41,681 nucleotides of DNA. It comes from Spirogloea muscicola (lineage: Eukaryota; Streptophyta; Zygnematophyceae; Spirogloeales; Spirogloeaceae). Within the stretch, counting starts at the first letter, position 1. Every line of letters starts with the position of its first letter. The notes under the pieces are model-generated. The model had not been told where the DNA came from, searched no databases, and saw only the letters and a list, made by a program, of their open reading frames with translations. Both the position numbers and the translations under genes were made by a program. This document shows, piece after piece, positions 31,006 to 41,563 of this stretch. The stretch spans positions 16,012 through 57,692 of the forward strand of contig WELB01000391.1 of the NCBI GenBank assembly GCA_009602725.1, given 5' to 3'.

Positions 31006-34000
31006 TCAAGGGCGCCACTCACTCCCCCCCACCCCCCCGACTTCATCATCGGCGGCTCCCCAACCAACCCCCTCTCCAGCCCTGTCCTTGTCTGGCCCGC
31101 CTGTGGCCGCTTGCACCTCCTGCGTACCATAGGGATGCCAAGCAGTGCCCGTAATGTCAGCACCCAGCGAAGTCCCTGTCCTTGCATCTCCTCCACACAG
31201 GAACCACACCTGCGACGCTGCTCCCACCGGAGCGTAAAACTGCGCCGCTGTTGAGACACACACATGCACCACAACGAGCAAGTGGCTGTCAACCTGCTGA
31301 AGGCCCTCCTCAGCGGCACCTCCATTCTGCGACTCCTTCGCCAGCCGCCGTCGAGCAGCACGCTCCTGTCAGCACAGTGCAACAATCAATGTGGTGTGCA
31401 GCACCCACCGATGCACGCACCCTTCAGGCTGTCCAACTCAAACTCATGCAAGATGCATGCCTGGCAAAACGTGAATTGGGCGAAATGGAAGCAATGCCTT
31501 GGACACAAGGGCGGCCTCAGCCTGACCTTCATGTAATCCTCCAAGTCGCTGTCCAGCTTAGCCTCGTCCCCACGCAAGCTTCCAGGCCCTTGCCGGCCCC
31601 TTTCCATTGAGCGGCCTAGTTGGGGACACTGGGACGAAGAAACAAGGACAATGTAGCAGGTCAACAAATCTTGTTGTTTGAAGTGATGCCAGGAAGTGAT
31701 GATAATGCTGCTCAGACTCTAACCCCCCCCAAAGGTTGCAATTCTCAAACTCCCTATTAGTCAAATTAATGCTTGTAGACTCTCAGCAGTGGCACTCGCT
31801 TGTGCACAGGATGCTGCTGTCTTCCAGACAATATGTCGGCCCTTAGCGGACGTGCAAACTCATGGCAAGAGAAGCACTCACCTCGCGTGCAAAGTGGCCT
31901 GGTTGATCACAGTGGTAACACCGCAGAGGACCAGGGCCACCAGGAGGACCTCTACCGCCTCTGCCTGCAGAGCCATTGTACTGATCCAGAATCGCTTCCC
32001 GAGAGTCGAAGCGGGGCATGGCATTGGCAGGCTGCAGACGGTAAAAGTGACTGCTGTTAGAGGTAGAATGAAATGGTAATACACAAAGCTGTCAGCATAG
32101 TTGTGCTTGGCTGCCATCTCTGAAGTGGATAAAGTGCTTGCATGTGACAGCATGGTCTATGTGAGCATGTAATTCCCACAGAAGCAAAGTCAGGAAGATG
32201 ATAAGGAACAGAGATCAGCTGGTGAGCTTGCTTGGACAAAAGCACAGCGCTGCTTCATGTGACACTCACCACTTTGGAAGGGCAGTCTCTGGCAAAATGT
32301 CCAGGTAGACCACAGATGTAGCAGACATCCCTTCCACCCGCCAGAGATGGTGGATGCTCGGGACCAGCTGATGATCCAGGGAGGGGCCTGAGGGGCTCAC
32401 CACTTCTGCATACAAGTAAGAAAGCGTGTGCACCACCAACTGCTTACTTACATGCCAGAGCAACTGATTGCATGGTAACTTGAGGCAGGGGAGCCCTGGT
32501 GTTTCTTGTGCCACTTGACGATTGTACCACTCTGGTCAAGCCACAGCTGTCTGTGTGTGCATGTTAGCCTGCCTGTCCATTGGATCTAGTGGTATAGTCA
32601 ACCAGCGGTAAGCTAGTGGGTCATCCAGTTGAGCGACAGCGAGGACACACACACCTTGTCGGCTGTGTCTGCTTCAGGGGACATTCTCGAGCAATGTGGC
32701 CAACATGACCACAGTTGTAGCAGCGCTGCTCGAAATCTGGGCCGTCATTGCCTTGCTTGTGAGGGCACTGCAAGCCAGATAAGACTCATTCCTATTGCAA
32801 TCAGCAATGCAGTGGTGTTTGACATGACAATTCAAGAGGTGGAGCAAGCAAGTAGTGGGCCTAGCTATTGAGGAGTAAGAATCTGCGATAGCACGGGCAT
32901 ATGAATCTCATATCAGTTCTTTGCCCAGGGTGTGCTATTGACAGGTGGGTAACCCTGCTGTCAACAAAGAGGGGCTAGGAATCAGCGCCAGGCGTGGTGA
33001 CACCTGCCTGCGATCATTCTCAAGTTGGTCTTAGACTAAAGGTGGGGATACCAGCAAGAACAGAATCCTGACCCCGATTCTCCCTCAACTCTCAACCCCT
33101 TGTCTTGCCCTCCGCTTATTCCCATACTTTCCACACAGACCACCAATGACAACTTTCCCCCTCACGTTCTATCCATCCTGTCGTAGTTGGCGCTGCTCCA
33201 CCGCTGCCTCCAGCAAGGGACTGGCCATCTTCACCGTGTCACTGGTGGATCCTTGCCTCAGCGAGCCAACTCAGCGAGCCCACCTAGATCAGACCGCATG
33301 CAAGCCCAACAGCCTGCGCCATCCTTGCTGAGCGCAACACAGCCCTTGCATCCTTGCGCTTGCCTCCTCACGCCTCCGGAGCAGACCATGCCATGTGCCC
33401 ACGAGCTCAGTGCTCCTCCTCATCCTACACCGCAAAGGGGGGGTACCATCTGGCCGAGGATCGAGATCTGCGTCCTACCTCCCGCGCAACATGCCCTCTC
33501 CTGCCACACTCATAGCACTTGGGCTCCTCCCTTGCGTACTGGCTGCCAGGGCCGCCGGCCGAGCCCCCGTGCCCGTAGCCGTAGCCGGGCGCAGGCTCGG
33601 GCGCGTAGTACGACGGTGGGGGCCTCCCTGGCGGGCCGGCCAGTGACACCCCGCGCTTGGCGCTGGGGCACTCCCTCGCCCAGTGGCCCATGCCTCCGCA
33701 CACGAAGCACACGTTGCCTCCTCCGGGCGCAGCGCCGGGAGCCACGGCCCCGCCGCCCGCCAGTCCCGGGCCTGATGGCGCGAAGGGGTCCCGCCTCCGG
33801 GGCGCCAGGTCGCGCTCCCGCTCCCTGCTCCGGTAGTGCGCATCGGGAGGGGGCGGGGGAGCCATGGCCTCCCTCTCCCGCTCCCGCTCGTACCGCCCTC
33901 CGCCTCCGTAATCACCCCCGTAGCGCCCCACGTAGGCCCCGGGCGGGGAGCCGCGGCGGCGAGGAGGCGGCGAGCGGGAGCGGGAGCGGGAGCGGGGGAA

Positions 34001-34104
34001 CCGGCGGTCGCGGTCGCGGTCGCGGTCGCGGTCGCGGTCGCGGTCGCGGCGGGCCGCCCGAAGCAGAGGAGTGCCTCCCCGGCTCCGCCAGAGTAGGACC
34101 TCAT
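31006..34104 (-). CDS. Five-CCHC zinc-knuckle RNA-binding protein with Arg-Asp/Arg-Ser and Gly-rich N-terminus
   Basis: Resembles CNBP/GIS2-type or splicing-related zinc-knuckle proteins that bind single-stranded RNA. Minus exons: about 34104-33479, 32767-32655, 32405-32270, 32031-31882, 31628-31527, 31365-31294, about 31239-31006. All joints after the first exon are in phase. The N-terminus has RD and RS repeats (from CGGTCG and GGGAGC microsatellites, about 33970-34048), then GRYGGDYGGGGRY. Knuckles (CX2CX4HX4C): CFVCGGMGHWAREC, CYECGRRGHVAREC, CYNCGHVGHIAREC, CYICGLPGHFARDC, CYHCDQPGHFAREC. A charged tail (LDSDLEDYMK, ERAARRRLAKESQNGG) follows. The ATG at 34104 is not in the RD frame, so the true start is unresolved; the last exon boundary is also tentative. 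Confidence 0.85.
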
Positions 34105-34384
34105 CTAGCGGGGGGCCAGATCCAGCGGCCCGTCGCCAAATCTAGCCGAAATCTGCACCCTCCCTTGGGGCGCCGCCAGAAGAAGCCCGTGCCGCCAAAA
34201 CTGGTAGCGCCGCCAGGCTGGGCACCTGATCCCCCTCGAGTCTGGCGGCGACACCGAAGCGGCGGCGCCAGCCCCAGCCTGCAGCTCCCCCCCCGCTAAC
34301 CGCCTGCAGCTTCGGGCTGGCCAGCCATGGCTGCCATGGCTGCCGCGCCGCCAAGGCCTGCACCTCCCTCTCCCGCCTGCCGGT

Positions 34385-34530
34385 TCGGTATAGGGCAATC
34401 AGTTAGCGACCTCTACATGCTGACTCGTGGGTACTGAGCGAGGATCAGCTTAACAGCAGCAGGTTATGTACATCTGCCAATCTGCTTGCCTTTGTACTTG
34501 GCCACTCAGGCCCTCCATAACTCAACACGC
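34385..34530 (+). mobile_element. LINE subfamily-2 ORF end and 3' UTR
   Basis: VSDLYMLTRGY, stop at 34437, followed by GGTTATGTACATCTGCCAAT.. and CCTTTGTACTTGGCCACTCA, the subfamily-2 3' UTR also seen at 16430-16565 (inverted), 8640-8700 and 29490. It ends about 35 bp before the next gene's ATG. Confidence 0.65.
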
Positions 34531-34564
34531 ACGCCATTCCTCGCCTGCAGCTCGCTCGCCCGCC

Positions 34565-36010
34565 ATGGCGCCGATGCCGCGCCCAGTTCCCGGGCCCTGC
34601 GCCCAGGACGGCCACCCGCGCGCATGGCGCCCGCCGCCGGCCTCGCCGCCGCCTCCATCGGAGCGGCCGCCATGGTATCGCCCGCATGCCGCCGAGCCGT
34701 TCCTGGCGGCCTTCGCGCGCCAGGTCGCGGCGGCGCCGCAGCAAGCCGCGGCGGTCTGGCTCGACGACGCCGGCCAGCCGGCGCAGTCCTTCACGTACGC
34801 CCAGGTGGGGCCTCGTCTCCTCGGGGACCAGTTTGATGGGTTTAATGGGTCGCACGAAGCTCACGACAGCATGTTCTTTCGAGTCGACCCCTGTCGTCGT
34901 AGCCGATTCAACTGCACCAGCTTAAATTGGGCAATGCAGTCGGATCTGTCTCACTTCCTCGCCGCCTCACAGCTCTATCACTGGGACCAACTCGCTGAAG
35001 TCGTGTTTAGCTTCTCATCATACTGCGGGTACGGCGAAGTGGCGCGGTTTAGATGCCATTCCACAGGCGTGTCGGATTAGAGCTTTTAGTGGATGCGCCT
35101 AAATTGCCTCCTCATAGTGCACCTGGTCCTGCCTGCGGGTTACCCCATCCTCGGGAGCTCTCGGATAGCTGGATGCCAAGTCGGCTGCCGTGGCGAGCAA
35201 GCTGCTGGGGGAGTGGAACGTCAAACCCGGCGAGCGCGTGCTGCTGGTCTACCCCCCCGGCTTAGAGTTCCTGGTTGCCTTCATCGCCTGCCTCAGGACA
35301 GGTACGTCAAGCAGGTCTTGTCAATCACTGTACCTGATCACAGCCCGCAGAGAGGAAGAGACTCTTCATGCAAGCAATGCTCACTGTGAGTCTCCACATG
35401 CATGCCTCAAAACGAGCAGCCACATGCCTGATATGCTTATCTGGCCTCTAGAGCTACCAGCAGACCATTGTTGGTGCTGGTGCTGGTGCGCTTGATTGTG
35501 ATGGAGGTTTTCTGCACCTGCTTGCATAACTCCATTTCTCCGAGATTTATCAGCTGCAATCGAATGCAAATGTCATACTAATTGATTTCTCGATGGCTTG
35601 GTGACCTTGCCGCTTTGTGGCAGGAGTAACGGCGGTCCCTGTGTACCCACCCAACCCTGCCGCTCCTGGTCGGGACCTACCGAAGCTACGTCAAGTGGTC
35701 GAGGACTGCGGCGCGACCACCGTCCTTACAGACTCGTCGTATATGCGCATCGTTCACATGTCGTACTTGCGCTTCGTCCGCTTTCCGGGCCGTTGGTGGC
35801 ACCAGACGAGCGCAGTGAAGCCAACGGTACAGCCCAATGGCGGCCAGCAGCCTGCGCAAGCGGCACAGCCGGTCACCGAGCTGGCCTTCCTGCAGTACAC
35901 GTCCGGCTCCACGGGCGACCCCAAAGGGGTCATGGTCTCGCACAGCAACCTGGCCCACAACACAACCCTGGTCAGCAGGTCCGAGCATGCGTCGATCAAA
36001 CGCATAAGCC
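34565..36010 (+). CDS. Fatty-acyl-AMP-ligase-like AMP-forming synthetase, 3' truncated by an assembly join
   Basis: ANL-superfamily adenylating enzyme activating a carboxylic acid with ATP. The FAAL type may act alone or as the loading domain of a polyketide synthase (family knowledge; which one cannot be decided). Exons in phase: 34565-34804, 35181-35301, 35624 to the break. Visible parts: ERPPWYRPHAAEPFLAAFAR, SAAVASKLLGEWNVKPGERV, LLVYPPGLEFLVAFIACLRTG, VTAVPVYPPNPAAPGRDLPK, and the ATP-binding P-loop LQYTSGSTGDPKGVMVSHSN followed by LAHN. This is only the N-terminal third or so. At 36011 there is an N and then an inverted retroelement fragment, so the rest of the gene is missing here. A donor at 35971 (CTG|GTCAGC) is possible. 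Confidence 0.85.
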
Positions 36011-36011
36011 N

Positions 36012-36280
36012 TCGACGTCGCAGAAATGACAGATAGGCTGCCGGCATACCCATCTGGGCTGGGAGCATATCCTCGCGTCGTGCATATCCCAGACTCGCTA
36101 TGTTCTCGAGTAGGGTATGGAAGCGAGGACCCAAGCAGCCGAAAGTGTCGATTGCGGCCGGGAGGAGGTGGTCACTGCGGGGGTAGTCTGAGTAGTGTCG
36201 GAGCTTTTTCTGCTCAGCACCTCCCACTGAATGAAAGGGAGGCCAATCCAAGCCAGTACATACGTTCTAGCAAAAACGAG
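36012..36280 (-). mobile_element. LINE subfamily-2 fragment, inverted, plus short repeat
   Basis: On the minus strand: KLRHYSDYPRSDHLLPAAID, TFGCLGPRFHTLLENIASLG, YLSFLRRR, then the N. 36012-36162 equals 8871-9021 inverted, with no difference by eye. 36228-36280 matches the second short repeat (GAAAGGGAGGCCAATCCAAG). Confidence 0.7.
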
Positions 36281-36390
36281 TTCAGAAACTAGTGCTGACA
36301 ATTAGTGGACTGGGTGGAATGCCATTGTCTTCACCCACTTCTGTTAGTACGTGACCGCGACACCAACAGCAGCCTTCTCTGCTCTCTGTG

Positions 36391-36555
36391 CTCCTCACTC
36401 GTACTTATTGAGTGATCCATCCTCCCCCTGTTTTACCATTGCATCCTCAGGCCCCTTTGTAGCTGCTCACCGATCTTAGGCCCCTCTGAACCTTTGTGCA
36501 TTCTTTTTGGGCTGGCTTTTCGCAGCCCTTGCCCCCATTGGGAGTGCCACTTCTT
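36391..36555 (+). repeat. LINE subfamily-1 3' UTR with hairpin core (165-bp direct repeat, copy 2)
   Basis: About 97% identical by eye to 8269-8433, same orientation and same end points. It lies 80 bp before the start codon of the following gene. The segment 36281-36390 is a decayed ORF end. Confidence 0.8.
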
Positions 36556-36634
36556 TCTGTGGCGGAGCTCGCCCGCAACCTTCGCGTGGGCCTCCCCCCC
36601 CATCCTCCTCTCCTTGCTGGAACGTCCCCCCAGC

Positions 36635-39600
36635 ATGGCTCGCCGCGCGCCGCCCGAGGCCACGCTCGCCGCGCTCCGCCTCCTCTTCCCCTCCCTCGAC
36701 CCGCGCCTGCTGCACGCCACCGCCCTCGACTCCGCCGACCTCGCCGATGCCGAGCTCTTCGTCCGCACCGAAGTCCTGGCAGCCAAGCCCGCATCCCCTG
36801 CCCCTCCCCCCTCGCCGCCTCGCGCAGCACCCGACCTGTCGCCGGGCGACGCTGCCCAAGGTGAGCTGCCAACTCGCCGCCACGCTGGGCCCTGTGACAA
36901 TTCCGCAACCCGGCCACCTGCTCGCGCTACTTGTGCCCTCGGTCCACGGCCTGGCAGAAGCTGAGCATCTGCTCTTGCCAGCATCGAGACCCTTTTGGCG
37001 GAGCTGCTCTCATCGTCCTGCAACTCCTGCTCGTCTTTTGCCCCCCATGTGTCCTGCTTCAACATCTTCACTGGTGCAATCTGCAGACGAGCGATGGAAC
37101 ACGCAAACTGCGGCTCCCGGACTTGACGGGGCAGCCAATTGCCCAGGAGCTTCGAGCTCTTCTGCCAATTTGCCTGGCTTACTCGGTCAAGATCTGCTCA
37201 TCGCTCCTATGGTGCTCCAGCAATCTGCTGTCCAATCGGAGAACTTGTCCTTGCCAGATGCGATCACTGCCGTTGCAGGCAGCTTTCACATCGAGACTAG
37301 CTCGCAATCACAGGAGGCTTGCATTTCAATGGCGGGATCCGGCACTTTACAAGCAGACGAGGATGAGAGGGCCTCCTGTTGCAGTCCGAGTGGAGAGCAC
37401 TCTTATGAGCCTGACCTGGCAGGCCTGAGGTTGGAAATCCAGCATGCTGCTTTGAAGGAAAGCACAAAGAGCTCGCAAGTGGAGGCCACATCCTGCATGG
37501 GGAGCTTCCAGGCCCCTGATGTTCATATATCACCAGTATGTCTCAGCGCTCGCTTCCCCCATACTGTCAACGGACTGGCTGACTTGATTGAGGAGACTAC
37601 TTCCATGAAGGTGAGCAAATTGCATGAGGCTCTTGCTTCCCTCTTAGCATCTCGCATAGCCGGTCATGGTGTGGCCTCGGAAACCTTGCCTGTATTGCCA
37701 AGAATCAACTTTCTTGGGAACAGTGAGGTGCATGCACATATACACACTCTGAAGTCTCGGAAGTCCTGGTTGCTTATTTAGAAGAAGAGCCATCTTTCTC
37801 CACTTACGTTCACCAGCCACGATTGCTACTTAGGACCACCAACCCATGGCAACTACCACAAAGTCTTGCATGATGTAGACTGCATGCTGCCAAATAGAAA
37901 GCCAGCCGGCTTGCCAAGCACAGGTCCGTATATAATCTGGCAGCTGCCAGCTTTGTGTGGCAGGTTTCATTCTTAGGTACAGGAAATGCCGCATTTGACA
38001 ATGATATGACCTCATTATGCCCGCAGAATGACCTCCGCGTGCATATGCTCGCCACTCAAGACTTGTGCTCAGCAGCACAAGCGTCAGAGGAAGCAGCCCG
38101 GATTGCGCATGATGAAGCTGACAAAGCAGGGTCAACCATCAGAGCTCAAGCTGATGAGATGCTGGAGGTCTTCCCGAGTGCTTCGAAAGAGCTAGATACT
38201 GTAAGCAGCTGTTGCAACCTCATGCCTTGATTTGCTGCTTGTGCAAGTCTTGAGACAAGCGCAACTACTTGCAGTATGTGCCTTAACTCCGAGCAGGCTC
38301 TCGATCTGTGCTCTTCCATGCAGCTCACAGCTCATGTAGCTGGAGAGCACGCTGTCCTTGAGGCTGCTGCAAGTGGCCTGCGTGCTCGGGTCGGCGATAT
38401 TCAGAGGCAGGGCGATGCTACTCTGCAATACTTGATGGAGGTGCCTTCTCCTTCTTCCAGTCCTTGCAGTGCCGTGCCTATCGGCAATACTCAAGCTGCA
38501 TCGGCCTGCTCAGGCAGAGTGTAATTTGTGTTGCTCGGAAGCAAGCAGACAATAAATAGCTGCATCTGCTCTTGACTCTTACGCAGAAATTCGTCACCTG
38601 TACCTCATCACTCTCTGTCGCCTCGTTCACCTCCACTAGGTCAAAGCAGGGTTGACTGAGAGGGTCGAGGATGCTGCACGACGGCAGCTGGAGGCACAAG
38701 AACTGCAAGCAAGAAGAGAGGAAGATGCCCATAAGCAACTTGCCGCTGTCCGAATGGATATGAGGGAGGTCAATGAGAAGCTTAGGTTGTTGAAGGAGCA
38801 AGCTCAGTCGAACGCTGAGGTAAATGGTGACAGGCACTTGGCTGCTCGTATAGATCTAATTCTGGAATGCTTTGCTGCAACCTTGTACACTTCTGTCAGA
38901 CAGTTTGTCCTCTCAGATATGTCCTCTTGGACATGGACAATGTGGGCTCATCCAGCTTATGCTTCTCACATCTCAAGACTCTTATCCGTGGCTGTGGTTG
39001 CAGATTAGAGAGTTTCTTGCCAAGCAGAGCACTGCGGTTGATCTGCTCCAGTACGTAAGGCGCATGCTCCTGATGTAGATGGGCTCCAACATGAGCCACA
39101 AGCTCACCGCATCAAAGAGCAGCCACCTTTGAGCAGACTGTTTCTCAGATGGGGAGTGATCGTGCGTCCTCTGAAGGATGTTTGTGCATATCTCGCTGGC
39201 ACGTCTGCTTTCTAACATGGAGATGCCCTGACATGGTTGTGCATATCAGGAGAGAGATGACGACCGTGCTCGAAGACGCATGTCAACTGAACGAGCAGTT
39301 GACTGCAATGTCCTGCGAAGGCAGCTTAGTGGACACATTGCCCTTGCCACGAAAGCCTTTGCAACATACTGTAACCAGTCCCACCGTGGCCGAGCCCTCG
39401 GTTCAGAGTGCAGTTCCTACAAGGTATGAGCAATAAGTAGAGCACCTTTTGCGAGCTCCAAGACCTGCTACGCCATCCTCCCCCGCCAGATGCACAGGGC
39501 TCTTCCAATGCTGACATGGCAGCTATATCCTGGTGCGTCCTAGTAATGATGAAACTGGTGGATCTGCTATTTCAGAACCATGGCTGCCCATCCTACCGAG

Positions 39601-40655
39601 CCACCTTTGCGGTTCACGTCTGCAGCCAATTTGGATCCTTCCCGTTCTGGCCAGATAAGAGCCGGATCTGACAGTTCATGCGATCACGCCAAACTAGACG
39701 ACACTAGGAGCGCCGCTTCTGATGTCACTCCCAGACCAGACGCATCTTGTACCGGAGGTCCTCCTTCGTATCCTGTCTTCATGAGGCAGAAGGAACCACC
39801 AACCGGTGGCTCCGATACCTTCGCGGCATTGGATGTGGCAATTGCTGAATCACTTCAGCCACCTGCTCTAGCATCAGTACCTCCTCTTGGTTAGTCTCCC
39901 CCCTGGTTGAAGGTAGTCTACTACATCATGTCATGCGAGGAACTGTGATGGTGCATGCCTTCTGTCAGATGCTCATGGGAGGCCTCCGTGTCTGTGCTTC
40001 CTGTGCTGAGCCTGGCCAAATACTGCAGCTATCTGACGCCACAATTCACCAAATTCTGATCAAGAGAGCCACTGTTTGGAGTGCAGAGGAGCAGTCATCT
40101 GCAGGAACAAGGAAAGCTGGGGAAGAAGATGAGGTCACAGGAGCCGATGCTACAAAGTTAATTCAAGCCCTCCTGCCCAGGATTGGTCCCAGACGTGACT
40201 CGATTTCAACAGTCACTGATTTTTCAAGGATGAGCTACTCCCCCAAGTACGATGGCTGCGAAGAGCGGATGGCACTTTTTGCTGGTGATACTTCTGATTT
40301 TGACCCCGGCACTGCTCAGATATTTCGCGAATTCACCAACAGTGGCCCCTTGTGAGCACCAGTTTTGCCTCCTCCTTGCTGGGTTACCATGGTGTAGAGA
40401 AGTTGAGGAGGCACTAATCTAGAATGTTGCTCACATTGGCACATTTTGATAGTCAGACAGGTGGCTGTGAGAGCTCCACCAAAGCACATGCTGGGTTGTG
40501 GTTGCAGGCAATCAGTGTGCAATGAGAACGAGGACGGATGGGAGTTAGTTCCCGAGCTGGCAGGTTTGGAGAAGCAGTCAGGCTTGGCAACAACTAACAC
40601 AAGTGCTACAATGAGCACTTCATCCTGTAGTTCTGGAGGTTCCGCAAGAAATTGA
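36635..40655 (+). CDS. CUE-like and coiled-coil protein of unknown function, last gene before the telomere
   Basis: Ten exons join without a phase break to 731 aa: 36635-36860, 37087-37610, 38027-38200, 38297-38440, 38640-38819, 39004-39050, 39250-39423, 39576-39889, 40087-40351, 40508-40655. Residues about 6-48 (TLAALRLLFPSLDPRLLHAT.., ending AELFVRTEVL) resemble a CUE ubiquitin-binding fold, tentatively. A long Ser/Gln-rich low-complexity region follows. Exons 3-7 are heptad-rich coiled coil (SEEAARIAHDEADKAGS, RRQLEAQELQARREEDAHKQ, MREVNEKLRLLKEQAQ, VLEDACQLNEQL). The C-terminus is acidic/Ser-rich with LIQALLPRIGPRRDSISTV and ENEDGWELVPEL. I do not recognise the family. Ubiquitin binding or scaffolding would be inference. 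Confidence 0.75.
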
Positions 40656-41353
40656 TAATGTCTTCCATAGTAAAACAACTTAAGAGCTCAGTTCCTAGTA
40701 GCCAGTGGTCCGAACAGCTTACTCTTGTCACCTTCCTGCTCATAGGAGACACTTGCATGTATACTCATGTACATAGTGTTGAAAATGACTTCTAATTTTC
40801 CGTTAGGTCAGTCAATCCTGCCTTTACTGCAGCCAGAACACATTCCCAACCCTCTAACTGTCTGCGAGAATGCTTGCAATTTGTGACGGTGCTTAATTTA
40901 TTTTCATGGTTTGTAATTTTTATTTATGGTTTGTAAAATGTGTAATATCCATACTGCTGTATGCACTCGGTCGAGCAACAAGATCAGTAACAGCAACAGC
41001 AAGAGTGATTCAGTTATCCAAAGTAAATTGTCGCTTACATTCCCGGACTAGGTCACAACTTACAAGTATAACTCTCTTGTTATGATACGAGATGGTAGAG
41101 ACAAAGATTACCAGGAGTAATTTGTCATTGTTCTCGCGGAGGCATGGATTCGTAAGGGATAGCCAATCAACGTCATCATGCTGAAGTAGCTAAATTAATC
41201 CCCATCCCTCAACCGTCAGCCGTCAGTCCATAGGGCCACGACCTGAGCTCTATGCCCTGACCCAAAAGCCCAGAGCCCAGAGCCCTAAGCCCAAACTCCT
41301 GAAACATGCAATCTGTGTAACTACTGTAAATATTGCTTACTTAAAAAGTGCAG
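40656..41353. other. Subtelomeric flank, no gene
   Basis: AT-rich sequence with a near-duplicate ATGGTTTGTAA motif (about 40905 and 40927). From about 41230-41300 there are degenerate C-rich telomere-like words (CCCAGAGCCCAGAGCCCTAAGCCC). None of the retroelement repeats of the window is visible. Confidence 0.5.
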
Positions 41354-41563
41354 TGATCTCAGTTTTGTTGGCTAACCGAAGCAATGTTGGAGGTAAAGGT
41401 GAAGACCAAGGTTTTTTGATTTTGTGCATAAAGAGATCGAATTGCATTATGTAAAAGTTTAGGGTTAGGTTTAAAGTTTAGGTTTAGGCAGTGAGCTCAA
41501 TTTCGTTTGGTTACCGAAGCAATCATGAAGGTAGAGGTGAAGACCAAGGTCTTTTTGGTATTT
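41351..41563. repeat. Duplicated subtelomeric unit of about 73 bp
   Basis: Copy 1 at about 41351-41422 and copy 2 at about 41489-41563 share CAGTGANCTCA, TTGG, ACCGAAGCAAT, GGTGAAGACCAAGGT and the following T-rich run. They are separated by degenerate TTTAGG words (41458-41488). Confidence 0.75.

Noticed and set aside
33973-34048. Hexamer array as a CRISPR-like or satellite repeat
   Set aside because: The units are adjacent without spacers and encode Arg-Asp/Arg-Ser repeats in frame with a real protein.
33187-34299. 370-aa plus-strand ORF
   Set aside because: It lies antisense to the zinc-knuckle exon, whose CCHC motifs and in-phase splice sites show that the minus strand is coding. The Arg/Gly run comes from the CGGTCG microsatellite.
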